DNA of 64,000 nucleotides, taken from the NCBI RefSeq assembly GCF_001707755.1, contig NZ_MBDL01000014.1, positions 1 through 64,000 of the forward strand, written 5' to 3'. A model generated the notes under the pieces. It was not told where the DNA came from and ran no database searches. It worked only from the letters and a program-made list of their open reading frames with translations. This DNA is from Acinetobacter celticus (lineage in GTDB: Bacteria > Pseudomonadota > Gammaproteobacteria > Pseudomonadales > Moraxellaceae). Below are positions 57,407 to 64,000 of the stretch, piece after piece. Within the stretch, counting starts at the first letter, position 1; every line of letters begins with the position of its first letter. A program made the translations under genes and the position numbers.

Positions 57407-58225
57407 TTAGACTAAAAGATCATGCTGAAAGTAAGCATCGAAGCGACAAGCATCCCCTTGCCACTGGTGTTGAGGTTCTTGATTTGCTAAGAAAACTGCA
57501 AGTCTTGGGCGCTTAACCACCACACGTTTTGCTACTTTTTGCGCCAACTCTAACAAGTTATCGCCTAAATCCATTTCACCATCTTCAGGTAACAATAAAT
57601 GAAGCAATTGCATTTGTTTTTTGACTTGCGCCTGCTTTTTAATGGCTTGTTGGTTTTGGTCACGCTGTGGGAACATCGGGTCTAAATACACCACATCGCT
57701 CATGTTGTGTTGCACTGCTTGTTGTATCAAATAATCCGCAGAATCTGAAAAAACCAATTGAATTCGCTTGGCAACTGCACTTAAAAATGGGTCTTGCATC
57801 GCTTGCGCATGCGAATCTTCAAGTAAAGTAAATAAAATAGGATGACGTTCTAAGAGCGTTACATTTGCCCCTAAATGCGCCATCAATAAACTATCATGAC
57901 CAAGACCCGCGGTCGCATCAATCAAATTCGGTTTTTCAGCCAAATGACAGGCTCGTGCAATCATTTCAGACTTTAATGAAGCACGTTTAAGCCGTGCCGA
58001 TTCAGCTTTCCAATCGGGTTGCATTTTCATCCCATTGGCACAGAGCCAAAGGCCATCAATATCTACACTTAACGCAAGCTCTGGGTTTAAGCGATAAAAA
58101 CGCGCATTCAGCTTTTCAACCACCTCTACTTTTGTCTGTACGCCACGTGAAGAAAGCACAGCAGAGAACTGCTGTGCTTTCTGTTCAAACTCGGCTTCTG
58201 TGTATAAGCGCATTTCGCTTACCAT
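57407..58225 (-). CDS. rsmJ: 16S rRNA (guanine(1516)-N2)-methyltransferase
   Basis: The 272-residue SAM enzyme (DUF548) methylates G1516 of 16S rRNA. Landmarks are [29 protein letters not shown] (SAM site), [13 protein letters not shown] and [16 protein letters not shown]. Start options are ATG at 58225, overlapping the uppP stop with GGA close upstream, or ATG at 58213. It follows uppP. Confidence 0.92.
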   Translation of the reverse strand: MVSEMRLYTEAEFEQKAQQFSAVLSSRGVQTKVEVVEKLNARFYRLNPELALSVDIDGLWLCANGMKMQPDWKAESARLKRASLKSEMIARACHLAEKPNLIDATAGLGHDSLLMAHLGANVTLLERHPILFTLLEDSHAQAMQDPFLSAVAKRIQLVFSDSADYLIQQAVQHNMSDVVYLDPMFPQRDQNQQAIKKQAQVKKQMQLLHLLLPEDGEMDLGDNLLELAQKVAKRVVVKRPRLAVFLANQEPQHQWQGDACRFDAYFQHDLLV

Positions 58226-59043
58226 AATTTCCAGCCTGTAAATGCAAACAATAAAATGAGTAAACCTGAAGCAATGCGATACCAAGCAAAAACCATGAAA
58301 TCACGTTTCGCCACATACGCAACCAAAACACGAATCAAAATCAATGCAGAGACAAATGAAACGATAATCCCTGTCGCCAGTACCAGCCAGTCTTGATTCG
58401 ACTCAAAAACATGATAACTTTGATATAAATCGAGTAATCCTGCGCCAATAATAACGGGAATGCCCAAAAAGAATGAAAACTCAGTGGCCGCTTTACGCGA
58501 TACGCCCAAGAACATTGCACCAATAATGGTTGCGCCAGAACGTGATGTCCCAGGAATAAGCGAAAGCACTTGAATCAAACCAATCCAAATGGCTTCTTTA
58601 TAGCTGATATCTTCCACTTCAAGAGCATTCACTTTAGGCGGATGCTTTTCAATCCAGATGATGATAAAACCGCCGACAATCAAACCAATTGCAACAGCAA
58701 TATCATTAAACAATAATTCTTTTACTGCCTGACCAAAAGTCAATCCAATCAAGACAATTGGAATAGATGCCATGATTAAACTAAAACCTAAACGGCGACC
58801 TTTTTCTTCACCTGTGAACATACCTGTTGCAGCACCCCAAAGGCGCGACCAGTATTCATAAATAACAGCGGCAATTGCACCCATTTGAATGGCAATGACA
58901 AAAACATCGCTTTTTTCTTTGGTCCAAAAGTTCATGAGTTCGGAAGCTAAAATTAAGTGCCCTGTACTTGAGACGGGCAAAAACTCAGTAATACCTTCAA
59001 CAATACCCATAATTGCCGCTTTAAGCAGCAGTAAAAGATCCAT
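58219..59043 (-). CDS. uppP: Undecaprenyl-diphosphatase
   Basis: The 274-residue membrane phosphatase (BacA) recycles the undecaprenyl carrier of peptidoglycan synthesis and confers bacitracin tolerance when overproduced. The N-terminal [17 protein letters not shown] and the [10 protein letters not shown] motif hold the catalytic residues. About eight helices are visible. It starts 13 bp after tsaB and is probably in one unit with tsaB and rsmJ. Confidence 0.95.
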   Translation of the reverse strand: MDLLLLLKAAIMGIVEGITEFLPVSSTGHLILASELMNFWTKEKSDVFVIAIQMGAIAAVIYEYWSRLWGAATGMFTGEEKGRRLGFSLIMASIPIVLIGLTFGQAVKELLFNDIAVAIGLIVGGFIIIWIEKHPPKVNALEVEDISYKEAIWIGLIQVLSLIPGTSRSGATIIGAMFLGVSRKAATEFSFFLGIPVIIGAGLLDLYQSYHVFESNQDWLVLATGIIVSFVSALILIRVLVAYVAKRDFMVFAWYRIASGLLILLFAFTGWKLW

Positions 59044-59055
59044 ACACATTCCTAA

Positions 59056-59721
59056 TTATGGCTTGCCCTGTTCTGGGATTTTTTTCCAAGCATTGTCTCT
59101 TAGATAAACAGGCAACGCATATTCCGCAGTTACCCAATGTTGCTGCTGTGCATCTACGCGCGCTATGGCAGCAATATCCTGCGCCGTTGCACAGATATCT
59201 TGGTATTGTATTTGTTCTGGCTTAACTAAAGCTGAACCCGAGCCAATGACCGTAAATTTCACAGCCAGCTCGGCTTCGCTATAACTTAATAATTGTTCTG
59301 CATCGACAGCTTGCATAATGCCGTGCTCATCGCACTTAAAATTGGCAATATAAACTTCCTTCATTCGTGCATCTAGAACTGCGGTGACTTCAGTTAAACC
59401 CGCTATACGGTAAGCAGCCTGAGCCAAAGCCTGTAAGGTAGAAACAGGAATAACCGGCAGATCATTTGACCATGCCAATGCCTGCGTTACAGCAGCATTA
59501 ATACGGACACCACTAAAAGAACCCGGCCCACGGCTAAAGGCAATCGCGGTGAAATCGGTCAACTGAATATTGACGTCAGTCAAACCCTGCTCAATTAACG
59601 GAAGAATCGTTTGCGTTTGTGCCTTCGCGCGCGCATCGAGTTGGAAATAAAGCTCTTGATTTTCATCTGCAATACAGACGGAACACTGCTCATTGGCAGA
59701 TTCCAGTGCCAGCACCTTCAT
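59056..59721 (-). CDS. tsaB: tRNA threonylcarbamoyladenosine biosynthesis protein TsaB
   Basis: The 221-residue ASKHA-fold protein is the non-catalytic partner of TsaD in making t6A37 of tRNA. It begins MKVLALESANEQCSVCI and contains AIAFSRGPGSFSGVRI and AVLDARMKEVYIANF. The start at 59721 is preferred to an ATG-less upstream frame. It leads the tsaB-uppP-rsmJ group. Confidence 0.94.
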   Translation of the reverse strand: MKVLALESANEQCSVCIADENQELYFQLDARAKAQTQTILPLIEQGLTDVNIQLTDFTAIAFSRGPGSFSGVRINAAVTQALAWSNDLPVIPVSTLQALAQAAYRIAGLTEVTAVLDARMKEVYIANFKCDEHGIMQAVDAEQLLSYSEAELAVKFTVIGSGSALVKPEQIQYQDICATAQDIAAIARVDAQQQHWVTAEYALPVYLRDNAWKKIPEQGKP

Positions 59722-59808
59722 GCACAACCTTAACTAAATCGATTTAAAAAATGATGAATATCATACTCCACTCACCGTAGCTTCGCGAGAATTTCCAACT
59801 TTGGATAC

Positions 59809-59836
59809 AAAAAAAGCCTAGAATTCTCTAGGCTCA
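59809..59836 (-). terminator. Terminator after the gamma carbonic anhydrase-like gene
   Basis: The stem AGCCTAGA / TCTAGGCT with a GAAT loop is followed by TTTTTT on the minus strand. Confidence 0.88.
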
Positions 59837-59854
59837 ATACGCAGGATGATTTAT

Positions 59855-60388
59855 TTAAATCAATTCTACCGATTCAAGGGTCATGAACTTCGGAAAATGC
59901 GAGGCATAATGTAGGGCGCTGAGCGTCAATTTCTTGGCATCATCTTCACTTAATGTTTTGACCACTTTGCCCGGTGAACCCATCACAACTGAATTATCTG
60001 GAATCACTTTCCCTTCAGGAATCAGTGCATTGGCTCCAATAATACAATTTCGACCAATCACTGCATGATTCAAAACTACCGCATTAATACCAATTAAACT
60101 GTTGTCACCTACGGTACAACCATGCAGCATGGCTTGATGACCAATCGTGACATAATTGCCAATGTTCATTTCAATGCCCGCATCTGTATGTAATACGGCA
60201 TTTTCTTGTACATTGGTCAAACTCCCCAAAGTAATTTTTGCATTGTCTGCACGAATAACTGCGCCAAACCAAACGCTCACTTGCTTGCCCAATTCTACTT
60301 GACCAACTACCGTCGCATTGTCTGCAACCCAACCATCCCAAGGTTGATGGACGGCTTTTGGAGAATGTCCTTGAAATTTATACAACAT
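59855..60388 (-). CDS. Gamma carbonic anhydrase family hexapeptide protein (YrdA-like)
   Basis: The 177-residue left-handed beta-helix protein has repeated hexapeptides and the three candidate metal-binding histidines of gamma carbonic anhydrases: His67 (VLHTD), His84 (TIGHQA) and His89 (MLHGC). Homologues include YrdA and PaaY, whose activities range from carbonic anhydrase to thioesterase. The exact reaction is open. Confidence 0.88.
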   Translation of the reverse strand: MLYKFQGHSPKAVHQPWDGWVADNATVVGQVELGKQVSVWFGAVIRADNAKITLGSLTNVQENAVLHTDAGIEMNIGNYVTIGHQAMLHGCTVGDNSLIGINAVVLNHAVIGRNCIIGANALIPEGKVIPDNSVVMGSPGKVVKTLSEDDAKKLTLSALHYASHFPKFMTLESVELI

Positions 60389-60433
60389 GGTTCTTCCTTG
60401 AAATAATCGATATGAATATTGAGCTCAGAAAAT

Positions 60434-61048
60434 TTAGCGTTTAAAGTTTGTATTAAGCGAAAATGCAGGCGAATTAAGTAAAAATGGCCATTCTTTTTGA
60501 TAATTCAGACCATATTGAAAAAGTGAAATAAGCATCCGTGCAGTCAACCCCCAAACAATTTCATTTTCAACCCGCATACTGGGAAAATAAAGCGACTGAT
60601 GTGCATAACGGACTTCATACGGAATAGGCGGTGCTTGCATTAATTTTTCAATCGAAGCAAAAAAAATACGATCAATTTCTGTAGGTTGTGCAATCAGTTG
60701 AACTTGTGGCGGAATTAACCCAACCACAGGCTTAACCAACATGCCATTTTTAGCTTTTTGCATCGGTAAATCCCCCAAAAGACGAACATCAAAAGGGTTT
60801 AAAGCTGTTTCTTCATAAGCCTCACGCAGAGCCACCACAATATTACTGGTATCGTTCGGGTCACGTTTCCCCCCAGGGAAAGACACTTCACCGGCATGGT
60901 TGGACAAATAAAGTGAACGGCGTGTTAACAGAATTTTAGGATCAGCCTCATCCGTCACCGCAATTAAGACAGCAGCCTGCGCGTATTCTACCCGCGAAGA
61001 AAAGCGTAAACTTTGTTGCAGTTTTTGAGTTAAAGATCGATCTGTCAT
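60434..61048 (-). CDS. CoA pyrophosphatase, Nudix family (NudL-like)
   Basis: The 204-residue protein has the NudL/YeaB pattern: LLTRRSLYLSNHAGEVSFPGGKRDP, then ALREAYEETALNP, with the typical Asp and Ala departures from the Nudix box. VVGLIPPQVQLIAQPTEIDRIF follows. Relatives cleave CoA and its derivatives. It is divergent from the other Nudix gene at 61175. Confidence 0.88.
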   Translation of the reverse strand: MTDRSLTQKLQQSLRFSSRVEYAQAAVLIAVTDEADPKILLTRRSLYLSNHAGEVSFPGGKRDPNDTSNIVVALREAYEETALNPFDVRLLGDLPMQKAKNGMLVKPVVGLIPPQVQLIAQPTEIDRIFFASIEKLMQAPPIPYEVRYAHQSLYFPSMRVENEIVWGLTARMLISLFQYGLNYQKEWPFLLNSPAFSLNTNFKR

Positions 61049-61174
61049 CCACGCTTCTCTTTGTTATTGTATTCATTTGATCATAGCCCAATTTTATAAG
61101 CCTTGCCTGAGAAATGATGCCAAAGTTCAATTTTTAAGTTAAGCTGTCTCTAAGCTAGAGCATTGACCTTGAAT

Positions 61175-61723
61175 ATGAACTTTTGCACGAATTGCGGAAA
61201 TAAAACAGCTGAAAAAATTCCTCTTGGTGACCACCAAGTCCGCAGTGTATGCACTCAGTGCGGTTTTATTCATTATGTAAACCCAAAAGTGATTTGTGGT
61301 GCACTAGCCCTCTGGCAAAACAAAGTATTACTCTGTCGTCGTGCCATTGAACCACGTTATGGTCTATGGACATTGCCTGCAGGTTACATGGAACTTTTTG
61401 AAACCATGGAACAAGGTGCAGCCCGCGAAACGCGCGAAGAGGCAGAGGCTGAAGTTGATATTCAGCAGTTGTACTGTATGTACAATATTCCTCGCATTGG
61501 GCAAATTTATGTACTGTTTAAAGCCGATTTACTGGAAGGAAAATTTGGCGCAGGTGAAGAAACGATCGAATCTAAACTCTTTAGTGAAGATGAAATTCCG
61601 TGGGATGAACTGGCCTTTCCAAGTGTCGAACGCACACTCAGACATTATTTTGCAGACCGTAAAACAGGCCAATTTGAAATGCATTTAGAAACATTAGGTA
61701 CTCGTTTAGATCATACAGGCTAA
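61175..61723 (+). CDS. Nudix hydrolase with N-terminal zinc ribbon
   Basis: The 182-residue protein starts with a four-Cys zinc ribbon (Cys4, Cys7, Cys26, Cys29: FCTNCGN, VCTQCGF) and then a Nudix domain with LPAGYMELFETMEQGAARET and REEAEAEV. The closing Gly of the Nudix box is replaced (AEAEV). NudC-like zinc ribbons occur in NADH pyrophosphatases, but the SQPWPFPxS motif of NudC is absent, so NADH specificity is not supported. ATG at 61175 is preferred to an upstream TTG. Confidence 0.85.
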   Translation: MNFCTNCGNKTAEKIPLGDHQVRSVCTQCGFIHYVNPKVICGALALWQNKVLLCRRAIEPRYGLWTLPAGYMELFETMEQGAARETREEAEAEVDIQQLYCMYNIPRIGQIYVLFKADLLEGKFGAGEETIESKLFSEDEIPWDELAFPSVERTLRHYFADRKTGQFEMHLETLGTRLDHTG

Positions 61724-61745
61724 TTTTTTAAGCTTTTATCCGTCA

Positions 61746-61776
61746 TAAAAAGCCCATCATAGATGGGCTTTTTTAT
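61746..61776. terminator. Bidirectional terminator between the Nudix and FilF-like genes
   Basis: The stem AAAAAGCCCATC / GATGGGCTTTTT with a short loop lies between convergent genes. Confidence 0.9.
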
Positions 61777-61777
61777 A

Positions 61778-63802
61778 TTACTTGGTCTTAACTGTATAAC
61801 ACGGCGCAGGATCTAAACTAATCTCACCACCCGCAAGTTTTGCCAGTTCTTTCGCCTCTGTATCTGTTGGATTTTTCTGACTATAAGTCAAATTAAAACT
61901 GGCATAACTATTTGCCCATTTCACTATTTTCCCTGATGAATCCGTAAACACGATAGAGGATGGTTTAGTGCCTGTTGCTGTAGTTAACAAATTCCCGACT
62001 TTGACCAATGCCCCACCAACAACAATACTTTCACCGCTATCCGCAGAGGTTTTAATCGTGGTATTCATTCCAATTAATGCCCCATTAATTGTACCAAAAA
62101 CTTGATCAGCCAAAATCATCCGAATAGAAAGTGCATTGGGGTTACTGGTATAACTACTTAAGAATGTCCTTGACACCGTACCAATGCGATATTGTTGAGT
62201 CCCTTGATGATCTTTCATCAACAGTGGATCTAACACATCATGACCGACACAGCCTGTTGCTGTATCTGTAGATAAATCGACTATTGTAGATGCTGTATTG
62301 GTAAAAACATCATCTGGTACATTTGGACGAATATTGGTTCGAATATCACCGTTACGATCAATGACAATTCCTAATTTAACCGATTTAATTTCTTTATTGG
62401 CAAACTTAAAAGTCATGTCCGCATAAAGTGGAAAAATGTAAGGCTGATTGGCAGGTGTATTTTCAATAGTTCTAAAAACGGTTTTATCTAAATAACTAAT
62501 AGGATATTGTTTATAGAGGTCAAGCGTTCCCTTATAGTTCCCCTGATTTACTTTTTGTTCCCATAAGCCCAATCTTGCTGTGTCTTGTGGGGTCAGCGCA
62601 ACAGTACTGTTTAATCCAGCAAGTGCTCTATATAAACCACCACCTATTCCAGCGATCATTTTGTCTGCAAGCAAAGTTCCTTGTTTAATAATCAATGGCT
62701 CTGCACCGACTTCATCAACATCAAATTTAAAGCCCAATTGACGTTTACGGTCAATTCCATGAGTAATTGGATCAATCCAATTGTCCTGTTGCGATGCCGT
62801 CATTAGCTTCGGTTTAACTTTTAACATCAATTGTAAGTTAACCCCACCAATTGTGCTCAGAGCACTATCAACCTTACCGCGCCATTGCACTCCACTACCA
62901 AAAGTCATACCTTGGCGGTCTGTCATGAGCATAAAATGACCAAATGAATTCGTTTGAGTGGTATCTTCTGGTTTACATTCGGGTTTATCACAACCCACTA
63001 ATCCATTAGAACCACTAATACCTGCAATAATCATTTGTGGTGCTGAATATAAAGCAAATTCTGGTTGGAATACCGCAGCCACAGAAATGTTAGCTAATTT
63101 AGAAACCACCTTAAATGCATCATCATCACTGACTGTGGATAAATCTAACCACGGCGTAAATAAAGCATTAAATTGGGCATCATCTAAAGTAATAAAATCG
63201 GCTATTGTAATCGAACGACCAACTTTTTCTAAGTCTGTTCTATTTCCTGCAGTCATATACACAGGCTGAATTTCGGTCGCAACATCTATTTTATGGTCTT
63301 TTAGGGCAATGGCCTGAATAACTTTTGCCAGACGCATCGAAATTTTTACGGTTTCATCATTTTTATTGAGTGATTGCGCTTTCTGACCACTTATACCACT
63401 GGCAATATCCAACAAAGTTAAACGAGGAGGAGAGGTTTTACTTGCCACATTTGAAATGGTATTTAAATTTACTCGACCTAACTCAATTTTTTTATCTTTG
63501 TCACCCATTAAATAAAAAGTCACAGTATCGCCAATTCGACAGGCACCCGTCGATACACTTTCATTGGGATTAAATAAGGTAATAAATTTATTGGTGTTAT
63601 CACTTGAACAGGTAAAATTTAAACCATCTAATGGATAATCCAGTACAAACTCTAAACAACCATCTGAATTACTCGCACAAGTACCATTTTCAGTACTGGT
63701 ATCATTGATTTCTGGAATAATATTGGCACTTTCGCCCCCACAACCATTTAAAGCCAAAACTAATGCGCCTAATGCAAATGGCAATATTTTTTTATTTATC
63801 AT
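61778..63802 (-). CDS. filF: FilF-like lipoprotein (putative pilus/surface assembly protein)
   Basis: The 674-residue protein has a lipoprotein signal (MINKKILPFALGALVLALNG before Cys21, lipobox LNGC) and a large beta-rich body with several Cys pairs (TCASNSDGC, CDKPEC, CVGHD). It resembles the Acinetobacter protein called FilF, the last gene of a filABCDEF group described as pilus assembly genes; the name is from memory and its function is not established. A truncated gene lies immediately upstream, as a fil group would require. Confidence 0.6.
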   Translation of the reverse strand: MINKKILPFALGALVLALNGCGGESANIIPEINDTSTENGTCASNSDGCLEFVLDYPLDGLNFTCSSDNTNKFITLFNPNESVSTGACRIGDTVTFYLMGDKDKKIELGRVNLNTISNVASKTSPPRLTLLDIASGISGQKAQSLNKNDETVKISMRLAKVIQAIALKDHKIDVATEIQPVYMTAGNRTDLEKVGRSITIADFITLDDAQFNALFTPWLDLSTVSDDDAFKVVSKLANISVAAVFQPEFALYSAPQMIIAGISGSNGLVGCDKPECKPEDTTQTNSFGHFMLMTDRQGMTFGSGVQWRGKVDSALSTIGGVNLQLMLKVKPKLMTASQQDNWIDPITHGIDRKRQLGFKFDVDEVGAEPLIIKQGTLLADKMIAGIGGGLYRALAGLNSTVALTPQDTARLGLWEQKVNQGNYKGTLDLYKQYPISYLDKTVFRTIENTPANQPYIFPLYADMTFKFANKEIKSVKLGIVIDRNGDIRTNIRPNVPDDVFTNTASTIVDLSTDTATGCVGHDVLDPLLMKDHQGTQQYRIGTVSRTFLSSYTSNPNALSIRMILADQVFGTINGALIGMNTTIKTSADSGESIVVGGALVKVGNLLTTATGTKPSSIVFTDSSGKIVKWANSYASFNLTYSQKNPTDTEAKELAKLAGGEISLDPAPCYTVKTK

Positions 63803-63823
63803 CCTAATTCTCGTCTTTTATCC

Positions 63824-64000
63824 TTAACGGATTGCAATTAATTTCAGTTGTCCATAATTGGTTAAAGCGCGCTGCTCGACATCAATGGCCGTCGCTAATG
63901 GTGTGAGTAAAATATATTCAGTTTTTTTCGGAACTTGAATAACACCTTCTATGCGCTCTCTATATAAAGAATCCGCCCCACTATCATTATTTTTATAGCC
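63824..64000 (-). CDS. C-terminal fragment of the gene upstream of filF (cut by window edge)
   Basis: The last 58 codons of a minus-strand gene enter from the right edge (YRERIEGVIQVPKKTEYILL ... LTNYGQLKLIAIR, stop). It lies 21 bp before the FilF-like gene and is probably in the same operon. In the fil group this would be filE, but 58 residues are too few to prove it. Confidence 0.7.
   Translation of the reverse strand, partial: GYKNNDSGADSLYRERIEGVIQVPKKTEYILLTPLATAIDVEQRALTNYGQLKLIAIR

Overview
The window reads as a chromosomal segment of an Acinetobacter-type gammaproteobacterium (Moraxellaceae). The evidence is an AT-rich base composition, Acinetobacter-like proteins (HemJ, a FilF-like lipoprotein, a BirA without its DNA-binding domain) and gene orders such as dadA-alr-ridA-cycA and smc-zipA-ligA. 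I see no insertion sequence, prophage, CRISPR array, rRNA or tRNA gene. Most of the window is core metabolism and information processing, with a small copper-resistance island and a few decayed fragments.

Layout: 1-3730 is the str operon on the minus strand (rpsL-rpsG-fusA-tuf, tuf cut by the window edge) with a clear promoter and several hairpins. 3795-8413 holds an EcsC-family gene, fabB, hemJ and an acyltransferase. 8555-13626 is a D-alanine catabolic cluster (dadA-alr-ridA-cycA) with a divergent Lrp-type regulator. 13651-17395 holds kbp and the fatty-acid genes fabD-fabG-acpP, then rpmF-yceD. 17493-22824 holds epmC, yciO, a small unknown gene, a frameshifted acetyltransferase, scpA-scpB and rluB. 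22887-27642 is a biotin cluster bioA-bioF-bioC-bioD with a BioH-like hydrolase upstream. 28022-30711 has a secreted peroxiredoxin, a ferritin of the haem-less bacterioferritin type and a reductase.

30722-38137 is gntR-smc-zipA-ligA with two GntR operator-like sites before the regulator. 38146-46546 holds a TauE-type permease, birA-coaX, ffh, a CcsA-like protein, a Nudix protein, dusC, a NERD protein and ogt. 46571-47001 is a guanidine exporter gene (sugE/gdx) preceded by what looks like a guanidine-II riboswitch. 47079-50793 is a copper operon (a CopL-like leader protein, copA, a Met/His-rich protein, copB). 51172-51241 contains six DnaA-box-like nonamers at 12-bp spacing beside rpe. From 52300 to the end come an M48 peptidase with a DUF898 protein, fghA, a membrane C13 peptidase, rsmJ-uppP, tsaB, a gamma carbonic anhydrase-like protein, two Nudix proteins and a FilF-like lipoprotein with its truncated upstream partner.

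The observations most worth following up are the 12-bp periodic DnaA-box-like array, the riboswitch before sugE, the str promoter whose transcript would begin directly in a terminator-like hairpin, the paired GntR operators, and the catalytic-site substitutions (an Asp where a hydrolase normally has its nucleophilic Ser; loss of the haem Met in the ferritin). I found no convincing wholly new multi-gene system.
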